From IMG/VR virus record IMGVR_UViG_3300030385_001834, positions 1 to 27,634 of that record: a stretch of DNA of 27,634 bases, one strand, 5' to 3'. Below the pieces are notes generated by a model. It did no database searches. It saw only the letters and a list, made by a program, of their open reading frames with translations, and had not been told where the DNA came from. Below, one piece after another: positions 8,517 to 15,532 of the stretch (position 1 is its first letter; each line of letters begins with the position of its first letter). Origin of the DNA: a virus. A program made the translations under genes and the position numbers.

Positions 8517-8534
8517 TCTCTGGAGACACTGTGA

Positions 8535-8810
8535 ATGGCAACTGAGCCGAGGCTTTTGTCGCCGCGGGGGTCGTCTGCGCCTGCTGTCGCGGTCCGCGCA
8601 GTGACGCCGCATGCATCGAACGATCTTCCGGGCGGTGTGTGCCGTTCGCTTTGGGTCAATGACGAGGGCGTGGTTACCGTTGCTGTAGTCGCTGAATCGG
8701 ATACGGATGCGGTGACAATGACTGTCAGCGGTCCGGGGCCTTTGCCCGTGCGAGCAAAGGCGGTCCGCATCTCGGGCACCAATGCGGCCAGCATAATCGC
8801 ACTCTACTGA
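8535..8810 (+). CDS. Spike base protein, RCAP_rcc01079-like
   Basis: The 91-aa protein matches the pattern of the gene-transfer-agent head-spike base family: a short N terminus leading to NDLPGGVCRSLWVNDEG, a middle of alternating beta strands, PLPVRAKAVRISGT, and a final AASIIALY. In Rhodobacter capsulatus GTA this family is a capsid vertex/head-spike component used in binding host capsule. The start is ATG 8535 with a GGAG site upstream. Its position next to two further structural genes, and between connector and head-closure genes, supports a role on the head rather than the tail. Confidence 0.8.
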   Translation: MATEPRLLSPRGSSAPAVAVRAVTPHASNDLPGGVCRSLWVNDEGVVTVAVVAESDTDAVTMTVSGPGPLPVRAKAVRISGTNAASIIALY

Positions 8811-8850
8811 CATCTTCCTAAACTTCCCCTTCCCATAGGAGGCGCGGCGA

Positions 8851-9276
8851 ATGGCTGCATTCAACAAGTTCCAGCAGTTCGTCGAAGACTTGGCGCACGG
8901 CGTACATGACCTGGGCAGCGACACGCTAAAGGTGATGCTGACGAACACCGCGCCTGTGGCGACGAACACGGTCAAAGCAAACCTGACCGAGATTAGCGCT
9001 GGCAACGGTTATACGGCGGGCGGCGCGACCCCCGCGCGCACTTCGTCTGGCCAGACGAGTGGAGTGTACCGCCTGATCTTGGAGGACGTGGTCTTCACGG
9101 CGAGCGGCGGCAGCATTGGCCCATATCGCTATGCGGTGCTTTATAACGACACGCCGACCTCTCCTGCGGACCCGCTTATCGGCTGGTACGACTACGGCTC
9201 GTCTCAGACTTCGGCCGCGGCGGAGACATTTACGGTCGATTTCGATCCGACCAACGGCCCGGTTTCGCTGGCCTAA
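8851..9276 (+). CDS. Phage structural protein of unknown role
   Basis: The 141-aa sequence belongs to a pattern seen in many phages: MAAFNKFQQFVEDLAHGVHDL, then TLKVMLTNTAPVATN, LTEISAGNGYTAGG, and GGSIGPYRYAVLYNDT followed by LIGWYDYGSS. The role is not established; it reads as a beta-rich virion component. A very good ribosome site (TAGGAGG) lies upstream of ATG 8851. It sits between the spike base and the large lyase-like protein, so it may be a linker or a decoration subunit of that module, which is inference from position only. Confidence 0.7.
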   Translation: MAAFNKFQQFVEDLAHGVHDLGSDTLKVMLTNTAPVATNTVKANLTEISAGNGYTAGGATPARTSSGQTSGVYRLILEDVVFTASGGSIGPYRYAVLYNDTPTSPADPLIGWYDYGSSQTSAAAETFTVDFDPTNGPVSLA

Positions 9277-9279
9277 CCG

Positions 9280-11787
9280 ATGCAGATCGGCACTGGGATC
9301 GGCCTAAGCGACATCGCTGTCCTGCGACTGGGGCCGCCGTCTGCCCCGCCAGATAGCGACGTACTTAGCGCAGGAACCGGTACGTTCGAAATGACCGGCT
9401 CTGCCGCGAGCCTGCGCAAGTCGCGGCGATTGCTCGCGGAAGGTCCCGTGTTCTCTGTGACCGGATCGGCAACGGCTTTGCGCCGTGGTCGCGTCCTGGC
9501 TGCGGGTGCGGGTTCGTTTGCAGTGACGGGCGGCGCGGCAACGCTAGGTAAGGGCAACAGCCTCGCGGCGGAGACTGGAAGCTTCGCCTTGACTGGCGAT
9601 GCTGCGGTTCTTCGTGCGACGCGAAGTCTGGTTTCCGAGTCTGGATCGTTCGTCCTCACGGGCGGGGAGGCGACGCTTACCTACGTGAGCGCGTCTCCGT
9701 ACGTGTTCGACTACTCGACCGCGGCGCTACCGGATGGGGCCACCTACACGCGGACGGGCGAGCGCGGGTACATCAACTCGACCCCGGAGATGGCGTTCGC
9801 TGCGGCTAATGCCCCGCGGTTCGATCACGACCCGGTTACTGGCGCTTACCGTGGCATCCTGTTTGAGCCGGCGAAGACCGAACTGCACGACAACCCGACC
9901 CTGGCGGGCTCGCCGCCGCCCGGCATGCAGATCCCGTCACCGTCCAACGGGCTCACGGCTACGGTTACGGGGAACCAGACGGTTGACGGGGTTCCGGGCT
10001 TCACGGTCCGCTACGTTGGCACCACGACCGGCACGTCGACGACGATCACCCTGCACGATGGCGCTTCTGTTCCGGCTACGGCCGCGACCGTCGGGACGAC
10101 CTTTATCGGTGGGTGTTACGTCAAGCTCGTTGCCGGCGCGACGACGAACATATCCTCGTTTAACTTCCGCATGGCGGAGCGCAAGGCCGATGGCGGCTAT
10201 GCGACCTCAAGCGGGAACACCTCGGTAAACTTCACGCCGACGACGGCGAGCGCCGCATCGCAGCGGGTCACGGCCACGCGGGAGTTGCAGGCGGCCGACG
10301 CGGTGCGCCCGCAGGCGCTGGTGCGGCTCAACTACAGCAGCGGCGTCGCAATCGACGTGACGCTCTTTATCGGCCTCTGCTCGGTAGTGGATGCCGCCAC
10401 GGCAACGGGACTGGGCTCGCCGGTACAGGCAACGGGCGGCTATGGCGCGGATCAGTTGGTCCACACCGTCCCGAATGGCGATTACGAGATCACCGTGACG
10501 ATGGAGGGCGGGTCTTACTCGGTCCTAGACACGGTATCGACCGGTTCTCACAACTTCTACCTGCCATCGGATGCCATCGTCGCGGGAGAAACGCGCTTTA
10601 CCGGCATCTCCTACGCGCAGCAGGCCGCGGGCTCGACGGACCTGACTGCGCCCTGGGACTTCGATGCGGTCCTCGCGCAGGGGGTTCTGGTCGACGGCGA
10701 CGAGGGAACGAACCTGCGGGGCACTCCGCCGGTCTACACGACGAACCCGGTCACGCTGGCGGACAAAGACCTTTGGGACACGCGGGCTTACGACATCTTC
10801 GACGATGCCGACGACTACATGCTCCAGGGTTCTGGCGCCACGGTGCTCGCTGACAACATTCGCCGCTACATCCTGAACCTCGCCGAAAACGATTACATGC
10901 GGCTCAACGCCTCGACGAACCTGTCGGGCGGCGATGGCCAGACGAAGAACTTCGTGTCGGAGCGCAACTGGGCGGTGATCCTGGTCGCGTGGTCGTACAT
11001 GAAGTGCCGCGGCATTTTCTCGGCCGGAGAGCAGGCGGCCATCGAGGCATGGTTCGGCGCGCTGGGCGACGATATCGCCTGGTACTACAAATTCGAGACA
11101 GACACGCTCGGGTCGAAGCTCAACAATCATTTCGGCTGGGGCAACCAAGCCCTGATGATGTCGGCGGTTATCTCCAACCGGCGCGACCTATTCGAGCGTG
11201 CTCTGGCATCGCAGCGGCGCATCATGTACGGCACCGTCGCGGACTTCGTGAAGGATACGTCCGGGCCGGTTCCGATGCTGGGCTACAATCCCAACTCCGG
11301 GACGCATCCTTTGCCGCCGGGCATCCTGTCGGTTGACCTTGACCGCTACTCGTCTCCGACGGTTCACAACGGCATTTACTACAACTGGTGGCACAATAGC
11401 AGCCGGTGCATCACAGGCCTGTTCGCCCGCGCGAACGGCGTCAACCTGCTGACCGAAAGCACCTACGACGGCGACACGGCCGGCGCGACGTTCGACGACA
11501 TCCTGACTGGTTACAAAGAGGTCTGCGACGACGCTGGCGCCGAGGTCATCGCGTTCCTGAACGCCTATGACGCCAACGTGATCGCGGCAGGCGACACGGT
11601 AACAACCTCGGATCTCAACGTCGCGGCGCACAAGGTGAAGCCGGACATGAGCGGCTTCCGCCTTCTGACGGCCATCGAGCCATTCGCTTCGGGCTCTTAT
11701 GCGGCGACCATCGACGCGAACCTGACGGGCAAAACGGATCGCCTGATGGGCGGCAGCATCGACTACCTGCGCGCGAGGCTGGTGTGA
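9280..11787 (+). CDS. Putative head spike with alginate-lyase-like domain
   Basis: The 835-aa protein is probably a virion depolymerase. Residues 29-135 are five 22-residue repeats. About 140-470 is a beta-rich region with carbohydrate-binding character. From about residue 500 there is an alpha-helical domain resembling PL5-type alginate lyases, with the key Asn-Asn-His at N615-N616-H617 (LNNHFGWGNQALMM) and a second region at residues 689-703 (R689, H696, N697, Y700, W703). The Tyr usual in that second region of PL5 enzymes is not obvious; His696 or a nearby Tyr may replace it. Start ATG 9280 follows the previous stop by 3 nt without a strong ribosome site, suggesting reinitiation. It follows the spike-base gene and precedes neck genes. 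Confidence 0.7.
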   Translation: MQIGTGIGLSDIAVLRLGPPSAPPDSDVLSAGTGTFEMTGSAASLRKSRRLLAEGPVFSVTGSATALRRGRVLAAGAGSFAVTGGAATLGKGNSLAAETGSFALTGDAAVLRATRSLVSESGSFVLTGGEATLTYVSASPYVFDYSTAALPDGATYTRTGERGYINSTPEMAFAAANAPRFDHDPVTGAYRGILFEPAKTELHDNPTLAGSPPPGMQIPSPSNGLTATVTGNQTVDGVPGFTVRYVGTTTGTSTTITLHDGASVPATAATVGTTFIGGCYVKLVAGATTNISSFNFRMAERKADGGYATSSGNTSVNFTPTTASAASQRVTATRELQAADAVRPQALVRLNYSSGVAIDVTLFIGLCSVVDAATATGLGSPVQATGGYGADQLVHTVPNGDYEITVTMEGGSYSVLDTVSTGSHNFYLPSDAIVAGETRFTGISYAQQAAGSTDLTAPWDFDAVLAQGVLVDGDEGTNLRGTPPVYTTNPVTLADKDLWDTRAYDIFDDADDYMLQGSGATVLADNIRRYILNLAENDYMRLNASTNLSGGDGQTKNFVSERNWAVILVAWSYMKCRGIFSAGEQAAIEAWFGALGDDIAWYYKFETDTLGSKLNNHFGWGNQALMMSAVISNRRDLFERALASQRRIMYGTVADFVKDTSGPVPMLGYNPNSGTHPLPPGILSVDLDRYSSPTVHNGIYYNWWHNSSRCITGLFARANGVNLLTESTYDGDTAGATFDDILTGYKEVCDDAGAEVIAFLNAYDANVIAAGDTVTTSDLNVAAHKVKPDMSGFRLLTAIEPFASGSYAATIDANLTGKTDRLMGGSIDYLRARLV
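9364..9684 (+). repeat. Five tandem 66-nt (22-aa) repeats
   Basis: In the large spike protein, conserved Phe residues recur exactly every 22 residues (36, 58, 80, 102, 124). Each unit has the form of a small-residue turn, then G-x-F-x-x-T-G, then small residue, A-x-L-R/G. DNA copies have diverged, so selection is on the protein. The regular beta-turn pattern fits a stacked stalk or attachment segment before the enzymatic part. Confidence 0.85.
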
Positions 11788-12113
11788 TGACCGTCTCTGC
11801 CGGGCAGCTCGACCAGCGTGTGGCAATCCAGACAGAGGCCCGCGTATCCGACGGCGTCGGCGGCTACGAGGTTACCTGGAGCACGACGGCGACTGTCTGG
11901 GCAATGGTGAAGCCGGTCCGGGGGCGCGAGCAGATGGAAGCGCAGCAGCTCCAGGCTTCGGCGATGTATCGGATCACGATCCGCAACCGGGCGGTGAGCG
12001 CGGCGCAGCGGATCGTCTGGCGCGGCCTGACGCTCAACATCCGAGAGGCGCCTGATCCGGGTGGCCGGGCGATGTACCGCGAGATTCTGGCGGAAGAGGG
12101 CGTCGCCGTCTGA
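11787..12113 (+). CDS. Head closure / head-tail joining protein
   Basis: The 108-aa protein fits the SPP1 gp16-like head-tail joining family (PF05521 type). It opens with AGQLDQRVAIQTEARVSDG, followed by GGYEVTWSTTATVWAMVKPVRGRE and a strand-rich C terminus containing IVWRGLTLNIREAPDPGG. These proteins close the neck below the connector ring. I chose ATG 11787, which overlaps the preceding stop as TGATG; a GTG at 11784 adds one residue. It is followed by the gp10-like gene with another TGATG overlap, the standard neck gene order. Confidence 0.88.
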   Translation: MTVSAGQLDQRVAIQTEARVSDGVGGYEVTWSTTATVWAMVKPVRGREQMEAQQLQASAMYRITIRNRAVSAAQRIVWRGLTLNIREAPDPGGRAMYREILAEEGVAV

Positions 12114-12580
12114 TGGCGCGCAGAGCAAGGGTGACGGGGGGCAGCAATGTCCGCCGCCTGTTGCGACGACTGGACGACAACGTTGTGGCGTCGGTCAAGC
12201 GCGAGGTCGCGGACTTCGGCGAGGCGACCCGGCAGGACGGCATCAAGTCGGTGGCGTCTGTCAGCAAGACGGTCGCCCGGAACATCGAGGTGCGTAAGTC
12301 GCGCGACGGGCTCACGGTCCGTGTCGGCATCATCACCAAGAAGGCGCGCAAGGCTGCCTACTTCTCTCGGTGGGTCGAGTTCGGCACCCGGCCGCACAAG
12401 ATCGGCTCCGGCATGCACCCTGGCGTTCAGGCGAAGCCGTTCCTGATCCCCGCGTTCAAGGTCAACAAGGCCTTCTATCGGCCGCGCATCAACGCCGCGA
12501 TCAACCGGGCGATCCGGACCGCGGCGCGTGGCGGCACGATCACGGATCCTGGCGGCGGGGGCTCGTCGAGCGATGAGTGA
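12113..12580 (+). CDS. HK97 gp10-like neck/tail completion protein
   Basis: The 155-aa product has the gp10-like signature: a basic N-terminal helix (VRRLLRRLDDNVVASVKREV), then a strand KSRDGLTVRVGIITKKARKAAYFSRWVEFGTRPHK ending in the conserved VEFGT segment, and AKPFLIPAFKVNK near residue 110. The family sits at the head-tail interface or terminates tails in HK97-like phages. The C-terminal ~15 residues are Gly/Ser-rich and disordered. The start at ATG 12113 overlaps the previous stop, and its own stop overlaps the next gene by 8 nt. Confidence 0.87.
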   Translation: MARRARVTGGSNVRRLLRRLDDNVVASVKREVADFGEATRQDGIKSVASVSKTVARNIEVRKSRDGLTVRVGIITKKARKAAYFSRWVEFGTRPHKIGSGMHPGVQAKPFLIPAFKVNKAFYRPRINAAINRAIRTAARGGTITDPGGGGSSSDE

Positions 12581-12989
12581 TGCAGGACTGGCGGTGCAGC
12601 GCGCGCTGTATCAGGCGCTGACCGCCGCTCTGGCCCCCGTGGTCGTCCTCGACTACGTCCCGCCCGATCAGGCGACGCCGTACGTAACGATCGGCGACAT
12701 CACGACGGTGGAAGACGGGACGAAGACCGAGGACGGTCAGGAGCACACGGCGAACGTCCACGTCTGGACTGAGGGCCACCGCGGGCGCAAGGCCGCGCGG
12801 GAGTTGATGTCTGCCATCTACGACACCCTGCACGACAACGAAGCGCTGGAGATCGACGACGGCGGAAGTCCGCCTGTCGCGACCTGGGCGCTGGTCATGT
12901 GCAAGCACGAGTACGCCGAGGTCATGCCGGATCCGGACGGCATCACCATGCACGGCGTCACGCGATTCCGGATCGTCACCCAAGGCTAG
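12573..12989 (+). CDS. Tail terminator-like protein, DUF3168
   Basis: This 138-aa protein matches DUF3168-type tail terminators: LAVQRALYQALTA at the N terminus, VLDYVPPDQATPYVTIGD near residue 30, and the conserved NVHVWTEGHRGRKAARELMSAIYDTLHD in the middle. It probably caps the tail tube and joins it to the neck. An in-frame upstream extension to 12528 lies within the gp10-like gene; I prefer ATG 12573, which overlaps that gene's end. A GGAGT ribosome site for the next gene starts immediately after its stop. Confidence 0.85.
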   Translation: MSDAGLAVQRALYQALTAALAPVVVLDYVPPDQATPYVTIGDITTVEDGTKTEDGQEHTANVHVWTEGHRGRKAARELMSAIYDTLHDNEALEIDDGGSPPVATWALVMCKHEYAEVMPDPDGITMHGVTRFRIVTQG

Positions 12990-13001
12990 GAGTACAGGAC
13001 T

Positions 13002-13427
13002 GTGGCAAAGGAACGCGGCACGAAGGTGCTTCTGAAGATCGGTGACGGTGCGTCGCCGGAGGTCTTCTCGACGCTGGCGGGCCAGCAGGACACCCGCATG
13101 GCCGGCGCGTCCAACCCGATCGACGTGGGCGCGAAGGAAGATGGCGACTGGGGCGCGACCCTGGGCGGCATCAAGAACATGACGGTGACTGCAACCGGCA
13201 TCGCGAATTGGCCGGACACCACCGGCCTGGAAGCGATCCGCGTCGCGTGGCAGGCGGGAACCGACATCAACTGCCGGGTCGTTCTCAGCGCCGCGGGGCA
13301 GAATTACGTAGGCCCATTCCAGGTGACGCAGTTCGATGTCGGCGGCACGCACACCGGCGCCACCGAGTACAGCATCACCGTCGTGAACAACGGCGCGCCG
13401 ACATACGCTGCGACGGAGCCCGCATGA
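13002..13427 (+). CDS. Major tail tube protein (TP901-1 type)
   Basis: The 141-aa protein has the sequence pattern of small major tail proteins: GTKVLLKIGDG, then TLAGQQDTRMAGASNPIDVGAK, an ATGIANWPDTTGLEAIR loop, and a C-terminal strand set ending in ATEYSITVVNNGAPTY. It should polymerise into the tail tube around the tape measure. The GTG start at 13002 is set by AGGAGT 8 nt upstream. Its stop overlaps the first tail chaperone start (ATGA). The position, just after the tail terminator and before chaperones, is canonical. Confidence 0.9.
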   Translation: MAKERGTKVLLKIGDGASPEVFSTLAGQQDTRMAGASNPIDVGAKEDGDWGATLGGIKNMTVTATGIANWPDTTGLEAIRVAWQAGTDINCRVVLSAAGQNYVGPFQVTQFDVGGTHTGATEYSITVVNNGAPTYAATEPA

Positions 13428-13831
13428 CGCCGAACAAGCACCGCGGCGACGTTCCGGTGACGCTCGTCGTCGCGGGTGTGCCGAAGCAGTTCATCCTGCG
13501 CCCGTCGTTCCAGGCGCTATCGGACTGCGAAGAAGAGACCGGCTTGGAACTGCCCGCGCTGTTCCAGGCCGTTCTGACGCTCCGGCTGGGCATCCGCAGG
13601 ACGGCGGCGGTCCTCGCGGCCGGTCTCCGTGGCTCCGGCGAGCCGGCGACGATCGAGACCGTCGGGGACATGCTCGCCGCCACGGGCCTTTCCGAGGTCC
13701 AGGCCTCCGTCGCCAAGTTCCTGCTCTCCGGGCTTACGGCGGGCCAAAAACTGGGGGAAGCCGACGCGGCGAAACTAGGGGTGTGGGATACCCGTTTCGC
13801 CGCCTCCTCGGTGCAGCCTGCGGCATCCTGA
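13424..13831 (+). CDS. Tail assembly chaperone 1 (GTA TAC-like)
   Basis: The 135-aa protein resembles the TAC_11/GTA-type chaperones: HRGDVPVTLVVAGVPKQFILRPSFQAL, then EEETGLELPALFQ, and an alpha-helical second half (LRLGIRRTAAVLAAGLRGSG). It should bind tape-measure protein and recruit tail tube subunits. It starts at ATG 13424, overlapping the tail tube stop. Its last 49 nt overlap the next chaperone, which lies in the -1 frame relative to it. That is the geometry used by phages that make a fused second chaperone by ribosomal slippage. A G-run (GGGGGAA) at 13752-13758 is the best, but imperfect, slip candidate. Confidence 0.8.
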   Translation: MTPNKHRGDVPVTLVVAGVPKQFILRPSFQALSDCEEETGLELPALFQAVLTLRLGIRRTAAVLAAGLRGSGEPATIETVGDMLAATGLSEVQASVAKFLLSGLTAGQKLGEADAAKLGVWDTRFAASSVQPAAS

Positions 13832-13971
13832 GATGGTCCCCGTCTGACTTCTGGTCGTCCAGCCCGCACGAACTGTTTGCGGCGCTGGAGATTTGGCGCG
13901 AGTCTAAGGGCGACACGGAGCAGGCGAGCAAAAGCGAATGGTCAGAATGGGCGGAGCAGCTTGGGCGGTGA
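13783..13971 (+). CDS. Tail assembly chaperone 2 (rcc01693-like)
   Basis: The 62-aa product carries the compact pattern of the Phage_TAC_6/rcc01693-like family: FRRLLGAACGILRWSPSDFWSSSPHELFAAL, where the SP-x-x-FW-x-x-x-P-x-EL motif is diagnostic. If translated alone it begins at GTG 13783. The frame stays open upstream to at least 13741, so a -1 frameshift product fused to chaperone 1 is also possible. The C terminus is acidic and Ser/Trp-rich. Its stop overlaps an in-frame ATG of the following nuclease. Confidence 0.75.
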   Translation: MGYPFRRLLGAACGILRWSPSDFWSSSPHELFAALEIWRESKGDTEQASKSEWSEWAEQLGR

Positions 13972-14309
13972 TGCTCGTCACTGTGCAGGCGGTCGCGGCG
14001 GACCTGCCAAAGGCCGTGTCCGTCCACGATGGCGATACGTTCCGGGCTTCATTCCGCATCGAGAACGTCGATACCGCCGAGATCGACGGCAAGTGCGCCT
14101 ATGAGCGGGACATGGCGCAGCGGGCCAAGCGGTTCGCATCGGAGTGGATCGCGCAGAACGCCGGACGGATCACCATCGTGACGAGCAAGGTCGACCGCTA
14201 CGGCAGGCCGGTGGCGCTCGTCTCTGCTGGCGGTGAGGACTTGGGCGAGGCGCTGATTGCTGCGGGGCTCGCCCGGCGGTGGACGGGGCGCCGCGAGCCT
14301 TGGTGCTGA
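13938..14309 (+). CDS. Exported thermonuclease-like (SNase) protein
   Basis: The 123-aa protein looks like a staphylococcal-nuclease-fold enzyme that cleaves DNA or RNA with Ca2+. It has DGDTF (D31, D33), a strand ending FRIENVDTAE with R40 and E48, CAYERDMAQRAKRFA (E56), and DRYGRPVA with R90, covering the expected active-site residues. The first ~20 residues (MVRMGG, hydrophobic core, AVAA) look like a cleavable signal peptide. This depends on using ATG 13938, which overlaps the chaperone by 34 nt; the alternative ATG 13971 overlaps the chaperone stop but would spoil the export signal. It is not a standard tail gene, so it is probably an accessory insertion. Confidence 0.75.
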   Translation: MVRMGGAAWAVMLVTVQAVAADLPKAVSVHDGDTFRASFRIENVDTAEIDGKCAYERDMAQRAKRFASEWIAQNAGRITIVTSKVDRYGRPVALVSAGGEDLGEALIAAGLARRWTGRREPWC

Positions 14310-14627
14310 TCAGCGGACCGGGACGATGCGGCCAGTGCTGTTGCCTTCGGTGTAAACCTTGAACTGCACGTTCGGGTAGATTTGGGTTTGGTCGTCTTGA
14401 GGTCCGCAGTGGGCCAGTATGTACGGCCCGGCGGTATCGACTTCTGTGAAGCCAAGATTCACCGCCGGGCAATGGTGACCCTTCATTCTCACCGCGGAGG
14501 TGAGGATATCGGCCTGCTGTTGATTGATGTCGCCGAAGTCCGGCTTTTCTTCGGGGGGGTCCGTGTAAACCAGCCATACCGCAAGCGCCGATATCGCGAG
14601 CAACCCAGCGAACTTCTGTGCCTGCAA
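14310..14627 (-). CDS. Small membrane-anchored protein, reverse strand
   Basis: The 105-aa ORF lies on the opposite strand to the tail operon and ends directly against the nuclease stop. A single hydrophobic segment (AGLLAISALAVWLVY, residues 7-21) anchors a soluble C-terminal domain with two Cys (GHHCPAV and LAHCGPQ), reminiscent of small alphaproteobacterial envelope proteins of unknown function. The start is TTG 14627, preceded by GGAGG at ideal spacing. An in-frame extension upstream to 14843 lacks a ribosome site and runs into the HNH gene. It looks like a moron, perhaps acting on the host envelope or in superinfection exclusion; this is inference. Confidence 0.65.
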   Translation of the reverse strand: MQAQKFAGLLAISALAVWLVYTDPPEEKPDFGDINQQQADILTSAVRMKGHHCPAVNLGFTEVDTAGPYILAHCGPQDDQTQIYPNVQFKVYTEGNSTGRIVPVR

Positions 14628-14667
14628 GGCATCCTCCAAACAGAGGCCGAAATCTGATACAGTAAGC

Positions 14668-14701
14668 GGGTTGCGGGAGTGGTGAGACACCCCTGCAACC
14701 C
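14668..14701. promoter_or_regulatory. Stem-loop between divergent genes
   Basis: The 105-nt gap between the reverse-strand membrane protein and the HNH gene holds a 34-nt inverted repeat. GGGTTGC pairs with GCAACCC, continued by a G-T pair, two G-C pairs, one mismatch and three more pairs around a 6-nt loop. No U-tract follows on either strand, so it looks more like an operator or RNA structure than a terminator. It lies about 30 nt before the HNH start. Confidence 0.5.
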
Positions 14702-14732
14702 TAACCACGACGACCCGTGAAGGGGGCCGTTT

Positions 14733-15521
14733 ATGGCTGACGAGACCATAGCACCACTTCGGTGCTGCACGAAATGCGGCGCGCGCAAACCCGCTGACAC
14801 CGATCACTTCCGACGAGAGCCCCGCACGAAGATTGGCTTTCAAGCCATCTGCCTGGAATGCGAGCGTGCGCGAAACCGGGCGCGACGCGCGGCTGACCCG
14901 GATGTCGACCGCCGCTACTACCTGTCTCTCTCTCCTGAGCGCAAGGATGTCTATAAGGCTGCCGCTAGGAATCGGCGGCGGGACGATCCAGGCCGGGTCA
15001 GAGAAGTGGCGGCGGCGTGGCGTGAGCGGAATCGCGAGAAGGCCCGCGAATATCAGCGGCGATGGGCCGGGAAGAATCGCGAACAGGAGCGCGAGAGATT
15101 AAGGCGATACTTCAAGGAAAATCGCGACAAGATCCGCAAACGTCTCAACGAACACAATCGAGAGAAGCGTAAGACGCCGCACGGCGGGCTGTCGGCAAGG
15201 GTCGGCAACCTGATGCGGCACAATCTCAGGGCAGTTAGCACCGGCCGTCCGACCAACGGTAAGCGCGGCAGGTCATGGCGCGAATTCGTAGACTACTCGG
15301 TTGAGGAATTGGCAGCGCACCTAGAACGCCAGTTCGCACGCGGGATGTCATGGCAGAATTTCGGCGAGTGGCACATCGACCATATCGTCCCCGTCGCATC
15401 GTTCAATTTCGAAAGTCCTCAATGTCCGGAGTTCCGGGCGTGCTGGAGCCTGACCAATCTGCGCCCAGTCTGGGCCGCTGAGAACTTCCGGAAGAACGCA
15501 AAGCGGATCTATCTGCTTTAG
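14733..15521 (+). CDS. HNH endonuclease with N-terminal zinc motif
   Basis: The 262-aa protein is probably a free-standing homing endonuclease. Residues 11-43 hold paired cysteines (CCTKC and CLEC) forming a zinc-binding element. About 45-150 is an Arg/Glu-rich helical DNA-binding region. The nuclease centre is EWHIDHIVPVASF with H214, D216 and H217, followed by TNLRPVWAAENFRKN with N242, N251 and N255. It starts at ATG 14733 after GAAGGGGG. It interrupts the normally adjacent chaperone and tape-measure genes, as expected for a mobile intergenic endonuclease. It is not needed for tail assembly. Confidence 0.88.
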   Translation: MADETIAPLRCCTKCGARKPADTDHFRREPRTKIGFQAICLECERARNRARRAADPDVDRRYYLSLSPERKDVYKAAARNRRRDDPGRVREVAAAWRERNREKAREYQRRWAGKNREQERERLRRYFKENRDKIRKRLNEHNREKRKTPHGGLSARVGNLMRHNLRAVSTGRPTNGKRGRSWREFVDYSVEELAAHLERQFARGMSWQNFGEWHIDHIVPVASFNFESPQCPEFRACWSLTNLRPVWAAENFRKNAKRIYLL

Positions 15522-15532
15522 AGGGGCAATCA

